DNA from: Poa pratensis
Lineage: Eukaryota; Streptophyta; Magnoliopsida; Poales; Poaceae
Direction: 5' to 3'
Length of the DNA stretch: 64,000 nt
Assembly: GCA_947311845.1 (NCBI GenBank)
Contig: CAMZMU010000040.1
Coordinates: forward strand, 67,761,564-67,825,563
The notes beneath the pieces are model-generated. The model did no database searches. It was not told where the DNA came from and saw only the letters and a list, made by a program, of their open reading frames with translations. Position 1 is the stretch's first letter; every line of letters begins with the position of its first letter. The position numbers were made by a program, and so were the translations under genes. Below are positions 34,860-45,486 of the stretch, piece by piece.

Positions 34860-35191
34860 TTTTTAGCACTGTCTTTAAATGTTGCTGAGCCGCAAGTTAT
34901 AAACAATATTTTCAAGTTGAAACACGCTTCATCTTATTCTGAGAATGATATATTTTCTCCATTTATGCATCTCAACCATTTCTTTTACATTTGGTATTGT
35001 GAGACTAATTATTTGCTCCACATATTCATGTTGTGGTGGTTTCTTATTCTCACTTAAACTAAATGGATGACTAGACTTTGAAATGACATCGATTGTGATA
35101 ATTCCTACATATGAAAGTTGATGTTATATATATTACATGGTTTTGCGTGTATAATTTGAAAACTAATAGACTTTGATGATATCTATCATTG
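34860..35191. other. AT-rich spacer between Helitron and hAT
   Basis: No coding or repeat feature is recognised. Its right edge is the TATCATTG target duplication of the next hAT (35184-35191). Confidence 0.4.
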
Positions 35192-36909
35192 CAGTGGCGG
35201 AGCCACGTTATGGCTGTGTAGTCATGCGACTACACAGCATTTTTGCAAATCGATCAACCCCACGTATACATGTTTCACTGCTGGACGGAAAAAAACATAG
35301 AAATTGACCTCACAGGCCCAGTTGGCTAGGCCTTACTATAGGCCCATGTAGCAAAACAACCAAACCACGCTCTAGTTTTTTACTGAATCACCCACGATGA
35401 CACGATCAGTCCACGATACGCACCGCCCTCGACTTCTCCTCTTCCGCTTCAACTTCTCGTGTAAATTCCCAAATCGAAAAATTGATCTGTTAGCCAAATT
35501 GGGAGCGACGCAATGGGGATTTGGGAGGAATACGCCGACCAGTAGCACCGAGAGCTAAGGTCGCCTGCTGCCCGGAATTCGCTCGTCAGACAGGACCTAC
35601 TTTGCCACTCTGGTTCTCACGCGAGGCAGCGATCAGTCGCACGGCCACCGCACCTCGGCGATCACCGGCCAGGCACCTCCGCATTCTGGATTCGGCTATC
35701 TCGACGCGCCGTCATCAGTTCGTCCGTCCACGTTCACAACAACAGGACGAGGCCCTTCCCCTTTTATTGTAAGTTCTGGTTTCCTCTTTCTTCAAATTTT
35801 CAGCAGATTAGTTCAATTTAGAGATTTAGAAATATTGATCTATTTGATCAATTCTTGTATGAGCAATACGAATCAAACTTTCTCGTTCTTTAAGAATTAT
35901 GTGTATAGTATACTGTATTAGTGTTTTTTCTTATGGCAATAGCTTTTTATGTCAGGACTGAAGTTTGGTAAATGGACAAGTTTGTAAAACGATGGCAGTC
36001 AGAGCCAAATGCTGAAAATTCTTCACGGAGAGCAGCTGAAAATGAGGTACAAACTCCTGTTGATCCTAGAGGTGCTTTGGAAAGGGTGCTGATTAATAGC
36101 AATGCAAGGCCACGCTCAACCGTAGAAAATGAAGTTGTTGATCTATCTAAACTCCCAGCTGATCCTGCAAAACGAAAGCCTATTTCCCAATATAAGACAG
36201 CCCAAATCCGTGATGATGTGCGGAGAAGTTACCTACAGAAAGGGCCATTTCAACCTGTAGGACATGATTTCCCTAAGAGAGATTTTAGTGGAGTTAAGCG
36301 TCATTTTCATGAAGATTGGTTCAAGACATACAAGCCTTGGCTAGAGTATAGTATAAAGGAAGATGCAGCATTTTGCCTTTGTTGCCACTTATTTCAAAAT
36401 GAAAGTATTGCCCGTGGTGGTGGAGATGTATTTTCAACCAAGGGATGGAGAAGTTGGAATAACCTGAAGAGACTAGATACTCATGTTGGTGGTCCTTCTT
36501 TGCCGAAAACTAGTTGAGACAAAGAAGCATACAAGTTTTCCTCTGGTATTTCTTTTGGTGAAACTAGCATTGATTCTACCGGTCGCGACGGCAACAGTTG
36601 AGAGAGCGTTTTCTGCAATGAAAATTATCAAGACTGATTTGCGCAATAGAATAGGCGATGATTTCTTATATCATTGTCTCATTACCTATGTTGAAACTGA
36701 TATATTTCAGTTTATTAGTACCGATGCTATTATGTATTCCTATCAAAGTAAGCATGATCGCAAAGGAATCCTACCATGATTATGTTGCAATAAAGTTCAA
36801 TTTTTTGTGCTCCTGTTTAATTTGTCTACATACGCTGTGCTCTCAAAAGAAATTTTTGTTACATAAGTAAAGTTGACATCACAGAGTTTGAATCCTGGCT
36901 CCGCCACTG
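35192..36909 (+). mobile_element. hAT transposon with zf-TTF protein, internally deleted
   Basis: It is 1718 bp, with ends CAGTGGCGGAGCCA and TGGCTCCGCCACTG as perfect inverted repeats and a perfect 8-bp duplication TATCATTG (35184-35191 and 36910-36917). It carries a plus-strand remnant of a zf-TTF/hAT transposase (35972-36779). The terminal motif is shared with 38808-41141 and the MITE at 7613-7769. Confidence 0.94.
35972..36779 (+). pseudogene. zf-TTF hAT transposase remnant
   Basis: The first frame (35972-36517) starts MDKFVKRWQSEPNAENSS and holds a TTF-type zinc finger: YLQKGPFQPVGHDFPKR, WLEYSIKEDAAFCLCCHLF and GGGDVFSTKGW. It stops at PSLPKTS. The second frame (36483-36779) has LALILPVATATVERAFSAMK and TDLRNRIGDDFLYHCLITYV, the hAT dimerization region. 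The central DUF4371/RNase-H-like part is missing. Relatives are the zinc finger MYM-type 1-like proteins of plants. It is non-functional as a transposase, but the N-terminal product could still bind transposon ends if expressed. Confidence 0.85.
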
Positions 36910-36917
36910 TATCATTG

Positions 36918-38799
36918 GTGAGAGTATCATTTAACATGCATTGCGCGTGCAACATTACTAGTATAGACGAAGATGACGAATGTAATTCACCAACTTCAAA
37001 TAGTTGAAGGCATCTCTATGTATTCTTTTGAAGAGGCTATGTAGTGCACGTAGGTTCTCGGACTTAACCTTCTTATCCGCCATCTCAAAATTTACGGAAC
37101 TTAGCTCAATATTTTGAGATTGATCTTAAGGTGATCACCAAACTTGTCGAGGTCAATCCAAAAATTGGATGCTCAATGATAACGCCTGATTAAATGGATA
37201 GGAAATATCAAATCTTTAAGAGTAACGGCAGATCTCTAAAGGGTAGAACATGCTCGTGTTAGATGCTCAACTAAACTCGCTCTTTTTTCTCTCAAATGAT
37301 TGGTTAAGAACACAAGAGAGAGATACTTTGTAACACAAGAAAATATATCTCTGATACAAAATAGTTTGTTTGATATTACTATCGGCTTCGTCTTACCATA
37401 ACATTAATTTGTACTAATTATATTTGTATTCGTATATATGTACATATTTTCCTATGACCTCGGATAAACTTAAAGATGTTTGACTTAGGACAAATCAGGA
37501 TACGCGGTGCATACTCAAAACTTCCCAATTTCATTCAATACCACGCACCAGTTGAGGGTTATCTACCACTCTATTGTGACCTTTGTGAGAAGAAAAGTGC
37601 ATGGGCCCTGTAAGGTCAACGCAAAAACGAGGAAGAAAACTTGGTGCCAGTTTTTCCTTAGTGAGCATTGTAAAAGGTATCGGTTATGGATTCCAAGTGG
37701 GAGTATGGAGTATGATCTTTCCTTTCCATTGTTCTTTTTGTTGTTTTACTTTTGTATATTTTCTCATGCAAGCTATCTCTTGTGTCATTAGATCCAAAAC
37801 AAACAAGTTGTGTCACGATGACAAGATGATGTTGATTCCAAATTAAGTTGAGAATTTTGTCTCTCGTTGTATGTATGAAGTGAGAGTACATACCGTGATT
37901 TGGCAACACCTGTGTTGTTGGATCATAGTGGAGTAGGTTTATAAAAGAGCACGGTCTGAAGATGGTGGATAAACTCCACTTTGATTTTTGTGTGGATGGG
38001 AACATACTTGCCTATGGTTTCATAAATGAAATCCTCTTTAGAAACCGATATCCTCTGATTATTGGTTTTTTAAAGTTCTGATATATTCCATCGGCTATGA
38101 TAGGTGTGATTATGATGGTAGTGTTGATACCAGCACCAGCACAGAGCCGACATTGGCACCAGCACACGCATCGGGACCACCACCAGCTGTTGCACTAGCA
38201 CTAGCACCAGCACCGACACTGCCTTGTCTAGTCTTAGTAACCTACACCTATGTGGTTACCAAGGCACATCTAAAACATAATGTTTGTGAGTATATAATGG
38301 TAAAAGTGCTCTACTTTCGATATGTGTTGTTAAAGTTTTACATGATTTACTGCATCGCTCTTATTGTTGGGTTATTTCTTACTTTGAATTAGAAATTACC
38401 GAGATCTATCACCGAGGATCTCCTCATCGGTCGAAGGGGCGAAATAGGCTTCATCATGTGCGGTAAAGGTGTGATAGTATACGCACGGTACACCGTTAGT
38501 GGCAAGTATGACCGCTTGGCGGTTACTTTCGGTGTCCAGGGTTCGCCGCAACAACCAAGTTTATGATTGGAGTTGTGATCAAGGTTTGCATCTCTTTCTA
38601 TTATAGTTGCAACGACATGTTTTTCAAATTTGTGTTTTGTCTAGTTCTTTGGTTGCTTGTTATTGTAATTATGAATTGTTGTTTTCCGTGCAATGTGTTT
38701 GGTTGGACTTTTGTTGGTTTCAGTCTTCAGTTTAGTGGAACTGTATCTATACTATGTGTACTTTTGGCACTCGCCTATGGGTGAAAATGGTTTATGTTC
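36918..38799. other. intergenic, AT-rich with a short Ala/Pro-type simple repeat
   Basis: A CCAGCACCAGCAC / GCACTAGCACTAGC simple repeat lies at about 38127-38220. At 36944-36975 the string TGCACGCGCAATGCATG on the minus strand resembles Helitron-like termini but does not complete a consensus. No gene is supported. Confidence 0.4.
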
Positions 38800-38807
38800 T
38801 TAGAAAC

Positions 38808-41141
38808 CACGGGCGGAGCTACATAGCAGTCAGGGGGGGCCGCCGCCCCCCCAGCCCAACAGATTTTTTTTAATTAGTACTTAGTACTTTGTTTAAAATT
38901 AGAGGAATTGGAGCATTCGGGCCCCCCAGCTACGGCTTGGGCCTTTGGCCTGTTGGAGAAACACCACACACGCACGCACCGCTCTCCTCTCTCTCTCTGT
39001 CTCGCACGGACGCACTCAGTACACGCGAGGTGAGCGCAGCGGCGGCCGCCCCGCCTCCGACCGGTTACCGCGACCAGCAGGCCAGCAGGGGCGAACGGAA
39101 GGCGAGCTACAGCCTAACCCCCACCTTCGCCTCATACTCCTGGCTCCTGCCCTCATCTCCCCCGACCCGGCGGGCGGCGGCCAGCACCAGCAGGCTGCAG
39201 CAGCAACGGAGGGGAAGGGGATCGACGGCTAGCGGCAGCTAATTTAACTTCGAAATTGCTACTGGTACAACTCTTGACTCTTCCCAGACGTTCCTCTTTG
39301 ATTGTTGGCAATTTATTCTTCCTAAGAGCAAATTCCTAATTGGGGAATCTAGTTAGGTTTTCAACCTGATCTTGCAAATTCCTAATTGGGGATTCTTGTT
39401 GTTGTTTGAACCACAGATGTTTTCAATTTCTCGTTGAGTAATTGATCAGATTGACTGATTGAGAGTAAGAGAGAGAGATCAGTGGTGTTATAACTTGGAA
39501 ATTGGACTGAAAATGGGTAAAAAAGGCAACATTGAGTCATACTTCAAAAGACAAAGAACAGAAGCTGTTGAGGAAGATCCTGCTCCACCACCAGAACAGT
39601 CTTTACCTCTGCTTCTTGAACTGGAACAGAGACAGGAAAATCAAGATGAAGAGCCTCGAGAAAATGAAGCATTTCCGGGTCCTGTTGTATTTCGAGGTGT
39701 TGAATACTTGGAGCTAGACCCTGCTTTGCGACCACAAATTTGGCGATATCCACCTAATCAAAGAGATAGTGTGCGAAGAGCTTATTTGATGCTAGGTCCT
39801 ATGCAACCTTCTCTGGATCATTACAAAGCTTCTGGTAAAATAGGCCATCAACGCCGCTTCCGATACAATTGGTTCAGTCTTTTCCCATCATGGTTAGAGT
39901 ACTCACAACACAGCCATCGTGCCTATTGCCTATTCTGCTTTGTTTCTAGCAAAAATATCTTAGCCAAAGGTGGTTCTGATGTATTCTCGGTGCACGGATT
40001 TGACAAATGGAAGAAGGTGAATGATGGAAGATCTTGTGCATTCTTAGGCCATGTAGGTTCTGGACCTTGCTCACCGCATAATAATGCGGTCACAGAATGT
40101 CAAGCTTTGATGAATCAACCAGGCCATCTAGAAAATGTTGTGGCAGCAAAGGACATGGAAAAGGTAGAAAGAAATCGTTTAAGGCTAAAAGCTTCGGTTG
40201 CAGCTGTCCGATGGCTCACATTTCAGGCTTGTGCATTTAGAGGGCATGATGAGAAAGCTGACTCAAAAAATAAAGGAAACTTTCTTGAATTGTTGGAGCT
40301 GCTCGCAGAGTTCAATCCTGATCTTCGGTTTCTTGAATTGTTGATAAGTTCACTAAGGAGCAGTATTTCCGTGTGGAGGTATTCCGTGGAACTATTGATT
40401 GCCAACTGCAAGAATTGGATCATAGGTTCAGTGAGAAGATGATGGATCTTCTATCTACCAGTGCCACATTGATTCCTAAAAACAGATTTAAATCTTTTAA
40501 AGGTAGTCATATATGTGAGTTAGTGAAAAAGTATTACCCAGCTGATTTTACTCAACAAGACCGGTATGGATTAGAACAACAGCTGAAATTGTTTGTAGTT
40601 GATGCTTCTAATGATGGAGAGTTGAAAAAGATCTCAACCTTGACTGACCTTTGTCGTTGCCTTGTTGAGACAGGAAGAGATGCTATCTACAATTTGATTG
40701 TCAGGTTACTCCAACTACTTGTCACCCTTCCAGTTTCTACCGCAACTGCAGAACGTGCATTTTCTACTTTGAAGATCGTCAAGACAAGGTTGCGTAACAA
40801 GATGGAAGATGAGCATCTTGCCAATAATTTGGTTGTTAACATAGAACGTGAAATTGCTGAAAAGTATGACTTCGCGGCTATTTTAGAAGAGTTTAAGAGC
40901 AGGAAGGATCGAAAAGCTGATCTGTAATTTGGTAGATCAAGTAGTATATTTTGGTAGCTATTCTGTTATGAAATAGTTCTATATATATATTTAGAATTTT
41001 GGATAACATCATACATGTATTTTGCAACCAGTCTAATCAATATCAATATAAATTTGTCTCAAAGTCTACAATTTCTAGTTTGTTGTTGTGGCTTGACTTG
41101 TCTTTCGCCCCCCCAAACATTTCCATCAAGCTCCGCCACTG
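38808..41141 (+). mobile_element. hAT transposon with zf-TTF/DUF4371 protein, internally deleted
   Basis: It is 2334 bp with a perfect 8-bp duplication TTAGAAAC (38800-38807 and 41142-41149). The left end is CACGGGCGGAGCT and the right end AGCTCCGCCACTG (ends differ at two bases). Same family as 35192-36909 by ends and protein, but a different copy with a longer N-terminal region. Confidence 0.92.
39513..40927 (+). pseudogene. zf-TTF/DUF4371 hAT transposase remnant
   Basis: The first frame (39513-40442) starts MGKKGNIESYFKRQRTEAVE and holds the TTF finger (RRAYLMLGPMQPSLDHYKAS, WLEYSQHSHRAYCLFCFVS, GGSDVFSVHGFDKWKK). It then starts DUF4371 (RLRLKASVAAVRWLTFQACA, FRGHDEKADSKNKGNFLELL). After FNPDL the family sequence resumes in another frame (about 40340-40927) as EVFRGTIDCQLQELDHRFS and LLQLLVTLPVSTATAERAFS, ending at a stop at 40927. 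The catalytic middle is deleted at the junction near 40320-40345. Both halves are otherwise open, so the deletion is fairly recent. Confidence 0.87.
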
Positions 41142-41149
41142 TTAGAAAC

Positions 41150-42116
41150 ATGTAGGTTTTTGCAGTTTATTTTCCTTGTGGTGTGCCTTTATTATAAAGC
41201 TGGTTGAATCTCAGTAGTTGTAAACTGAATATTGCTATCAATATAAAGGAGAGACATGTATCATCAATCTAAAAACTGTCGGTTTTTTGCAATTAAAGAA
41301 AGAGTTTAAACAAGCACCAAACGATCAGACTTTTGAGGCATGCATTCACACACATACATGCACCATATCATATAAAGAACTATTTGATCAAATTTGCCAT
41401 TTTTTAGTTGTTCTCTAATTTATTTTAATTGTTTTCAAAATGGGATCTAAATTGTCGGATTGGCCATTCATAGAATAAGGTTGATTTTTTGAATTTTTTG
41501 TGTCTACTACATGGAATCATACTTGTGTATCTTAGAATATTTTTTTGCCAAAATTTATGACCAAACTATCACACACTTATAGTTAAAGTTTGAGTTACTT
41601 TTGAAAAATCTGCAAAGCGAGATTTTTTTTTACATATGGTATTTGACCATACTAAAATGTCTACTTTGAAGGTCCAAAAAAAAATCTACTTAGGTAGTTG
41701 CTTAATAAAAAAACATCATTTTTTGGCACTTATAAAAGGAAAAAAATTGAAAATAAAGTTGGAAAATTCTTTTGGAATTTCATTTGTCATGACAAGATGT
41801 AAATGTGTGCCGAATATGGACAAATTATAACCAAGTATACCAATATACATGGCCATTATCTTGCTCATTTGGATTGAAAGTACTTTTGCGCAAATTTTCC
41901 ATTTTTCTTTTTTTATTACTTTCTTCGATTGTTTTCAAAATGGGTCAAAATTGTCGACTGAGTTCAGGTATGTTTCCATTTTAAATCCCATCTGTTTATA
42001 ATTCGCATTAATCCGAAATGCATTTATATAAACAGGCATCCGAAAGCGGAAGGCCCTGCATCGAATGACGAAAATGCCCCGGAACAGCAACCGGAAGTCA
42101 AGAACTCGAAAACCGG
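41150..42116. other. AT-rich intergenic region
   Basis: Homopolymer A/T runs and short AT-rich open frames only. No gene, tandem repeat or terminal motif is recognised up to the MULE target site. Confidence 0.45.
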
Positions 42117-42125
42117 CCTTTCCCC

Positions 42126-42993
42126 GGGAGCTCCTAGTCAACGCAGTACGCGGAGGGAGCCAGGCTCCGCGTACCCGCCTCGTGCTGCATCCTCCACATG
42201 GGCCGCGGCCCACCTCTTTTTCTTCCTCGCCTCTTCTTCTTCCTCCACATGGTATGCCTCGTGCTGCATCCTCCGTCGAGCCTCCGCCGCCGTACCTCCG
42301 GCCGTAACCGCCTGCTGCCGCTGCCGCGTCGCCTCGACGCCCCGCCCTGCTCGAACCGTGGCCGCCGCCGGTCCACCGCCTCCCCCGCTTCGGCCCACCT
42401 CTTTTTCTTCCTCGCCTCTTCTTCTTCCTCCACATGGTATGCCTCGTGCTGCATCCTCCGTCGAGCCCCCCGCCGTACCTCCGGCCGTAACCGCCTGCTG
42501 CCGCCACCCGCGCCCGGCGCCGCTGCCGCGTCGCCTCGGCGCCCCGCCCTGCTCGAACCGTGGCCGCCGCCGGTCCACCGCCTCCTTGGCTTCCCTCTAA
42601 CCCCCCCCCCCCCCCCCCACACACCCACCTTCTTCTCCGCCCCCCCCCACCCCCCCCCCCCCCCCCCCCCCCCCCCGTTAAGGTGCTACCTCACCTCCAC
42701 CTGCGCCGCCGCGGCAAGCCGTGTCGTCGCCGGCTACGGTGAGGTCCATTCCTCGCCTGGCCGGCGACGTCGCGGCCAGCCGCGCCGTCCCCGTCGGCTG
42801 CGAGGTCGGTCGCGCTCGTCGACGCTCTTCTCCGTCTCGTCCTGCTCCAGAGCCGCACTGCCTCCCTCGCCCCCGTCTTCTTCTTCCCCTCCGGTAGCTC
42901 TGGCCGCCGTGTGTAGTAACGGGCCGGGCCCATCCGCGACAGGGGGTACGCGGGAGCGATTGCCTCCCGCGGTAGGCGGCAACTAGGATTTGC
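42126..42993. mobile_element. Mutator-like element (non-autonomous MULE)
   Basis: It is 868 bp with a 9-bp duplication CCTTTCCCC (42117-42125 and 42994-43002). The left end GGGAGCTCCTAGTCAACGC pairs with GCAAATCCTAGTTGCCGC from the right, and both continue to a GCTCC(C)GCGTACCC string. Inside is a 187-bp direct repeat (CCACCTCTTTTTCTTCCTCG at 42209 and 42396) and long C homopolymers (42601-42618 and 42648-42676). The element ends 137 bp before the ATG of the chitinase-like gene. Confidence 0.75.
42209..42580. repeat. 187-bp direct duplication inside the MULE
   Basis: Two copies start with the CTCTTTTTCTTCCTCGCCTC string and run through CATGGTATGCCTCGTGCTGC to CGAACCGTGGCCGCCGCCGG. They differ by small indels. 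Confidence 0.85.
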
Positions 42994-43130
42994 CCTTTCC
43001 CCCTGCGTCGACGGCTACCAACCAGCTTCCCCTCCTCACCTAGTACCTCCCCGGCAAATCACGCGCCGAGGACACGCCGCGCACTCAGAGAAGACAGAGT
43101 AGCACACGCGTCCTCCCGGAGGCGGCGGCG

Positions 43131-44628
43131 ATGAGGATGGCGCGGACGGCGTTGTTTCTATTGCTCTTGACGCTGCTGGCGGCGGCGGACGCGAGGAGGG
43201 AGAAGGGCGAAGAGAATGCGTGCGACAAGGGGTGGGAGTGCAGCGGCAGCAGGTTCTGCTGCAACGAGACCATCACCGACTACTTCAAGGCCGACCAGTT
43301 CGAGGAGCTCTTCCCCAAGCGCAACGACTCCCTCGCCCACGCCGCCGGCTTCTGGGACTACCCGACCTTCATCACCGCCGCCGCCCTCTTCGAGCCTCGC
43401 GGGTTCGGCACCACCGGCGGCAAGGAGATGGGCATGAAGGAGGTCGCCGCCTTCCTCGGCCACGTCGGCGCCAAGACCTCGTGTACGCTTCTCTCTGCTC
43501 CTCAATCTAATTCACCCTGATGTGCTGGGGTCTAAAAGAATTGGGGATCTTTCAGTAACAGTTTTAGCCATAGGCTTCAGGAATACTAGTCTGCCGGGGC
43601 TGAACCAGATTGGGGATTTTCGGATGCAACCAGACGTTGATTAGGTGTTTAGTCTCCATTTAAATAGTGTTTGATCAGAATAGTTCCTTGTGTAGAATTG
43701 AAACTTGACATGCAATTTTGCATCTGAATATGAGGAAGAATTGAAGAAAGCAATGCATTTTGATCTGATTTTGAACCCATATTTGATTCGTATAGAATAT
43801 CATTAGTAGTATACTCTTGTACAAGTGATTGGAAATCTTCAGCAGATTCATTCTAATTGTGTAACTTCGAATATAACATATACAAGTATTTAACGTAATG
43901 CCAGATGTACAGAAACCTAAAGACAATAGTCAAGAGTAGCATCTCATAAATACTGAAATGGTTACTCCTACAGGTGGATATAGTGCCGCCCCGGTGGTTC
44001 ATTGGCTTGGGGTCTTTGCTACAACCATGAATTGAGCCCAGACCAGACCTACTGCGACAACAGCAACGAATTATACCGTTGTGCTGAAGGAGTCGAGTAC
44101 TATGGTCGAGGCGCCCTTCCTGTTTACTGGTCAGGCCAATATGTTCTTTTTTCAGTTGTTGTTCATTAGGAACTGGCTGGGGGCAAGTCATTGATCGTGT
44201 ATCTGCTTGTTAATGATCCTCAGGAACGACAACTATGGTATCGTGGGTAAGGGTATAAAGCAGGATCTGTTGAACCACCCAGAATTATTGGAACAGAATG
44301 CCACCTAGCATTTGAAGCAGCAATCTGGAGGTGGATGACTCCAATGAAGAGGAGGCAGCCATCAGCCCATGATGTCTTTGTTGGCAACTGGAAACCAACC
44401 AAGAAAGACACTTTGTCCAAGAGATATCCTGGCTTTGGTGCGACCATGAACATCTTGTATGGTGATCTCATCTGCGGTAAAGGGTCCATTGATAATATGA
44501 ATGTCATTATATCCCACTATCAACATTATCTTGATTTGATGGGAGTTGGTGATCAACACTCTGGAGATAACTTGGATTGTGCTGACCAAGTGCTATTCAA
44601 TCCGTCATCAAAGAATCCCAACTCATAA
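43131..44628 (+). pseudogene. chitinase-like protein (CTL1/POM1 type, GH19 fold), two frameshifts
   Basis: Exons are 43131-43482, 43974-44129 and 44224-44628. Exon 1 has a signal peptide (MRMARTALFLLLLTLLAAAD) and the GH19 start ETITDYFKADQFEELFPKRN. At the usual HETTGG catalytic site it reads HVGAKTSC, so the acid residue is missing, as in CTL1 proteins that bind glucan and act in cellulose assembly in the wall. Exon 2 needs one extra base after GYSAA (about 43996) to reach LAWGLCYNHELSPDQTYCD. Exon 3 needs one after LLEQNAT (about 44308) to reach AFEAAIWRWMTPMKR. With both repaired it is full length, ending FNPSSKNPNS. Splice sites and phases are normal. Whether this is a recent pseudogene or a gene with two sequence errors cannot be told here. 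Confidence 0.85.
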
Positions 44629-45486
44629 GCAAGCTGCATGTCAGATCCATGTATATTTAAATTTTAAGGCACAGCCATCTTTCTTCCTGGACTACAGAAA
44701 TCTTGTAGGCTAATCTATAGGTATTATTTAGTAGCTCTGAGGCCTGCTATTGCGTCTGTGAAGTTTGTGACCTGTTTATGTAAGCCCGTAATCTTCTCTC
44801 ACTATGTGATTTTCCATGCATATTACAGCAGAAAATTGACATCCAAACATGTGACGACTTTGTTGTAAAATTATATTATTCCTGTTGCTAAAGTGTTTTG
44901 TAATTGAGCATGCATTGCCCTTTGTTTATTAAGTTTATTAATGCTTTGCTACGGTCGTGGATACGAATTCACCTCAGCCATTGCTCTTGTTCTGTGAACA
45001 TGATTGTTGTGCAACAATGATAACTTTCAATCGATTTTGTGTGGCGGGATCTTGCCTTGCTTTGTCTCTGAATTGCATTCACGGTTTTTTTTTCGCATTT
45101 TCTCTATTTTGGAGTAATATTGTGATGTTAATTTTCAGAGCCACAAACAGTTAAACCACACTTTGTTCTTCTAAAATTCTAAACATATGGAAGCATATGC
45201 GTGGCAAAAAAAAATCTACAGAGAACATTAAAGACAGTCAAGACTCAAAATCTATTGTGAATATTACTGTGATAATATGTGTCGGGTTCAGAGGCATATT
45301 CTTGCAGAACTACAGATGGACTGATATTTACCACTGAAACAGCTTATCCAAGTGCCTTCCTGGGGACCGTCAGCTGGACACCACACATGGGCCTGGATAG
45401 CCGGGTACAGATAGGCTGACTAGAGAGTTGTGTCTTTTTCCCTTCCATTTCAGGGCAGTAGCACTGGCGTTCAAACAAAGCCAGGA
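44629..45486. other. intergenic between chitinase-like and APX-R genes
   Basis: It holds the 3' flank of the chitinase-like gene and the upstream region of the peroxidase gene. AT-rich, with no further gene recognised. Confidence 0.4.

Noticed and set aside
36940..36980. A third Helitron end (TCTATACTAGTAATGTTGC on the minus strand)
   Set aside because: It resembles a Helitron 5' start, but the preceding base is not A and no matching 3' end was found.
42198..42986. 262-codon Pro-rich frame as a cell-wall protein
   Set aside because: It is an artefact of a duplicated GC-rich segment plus C homopolymers inside the MULE.
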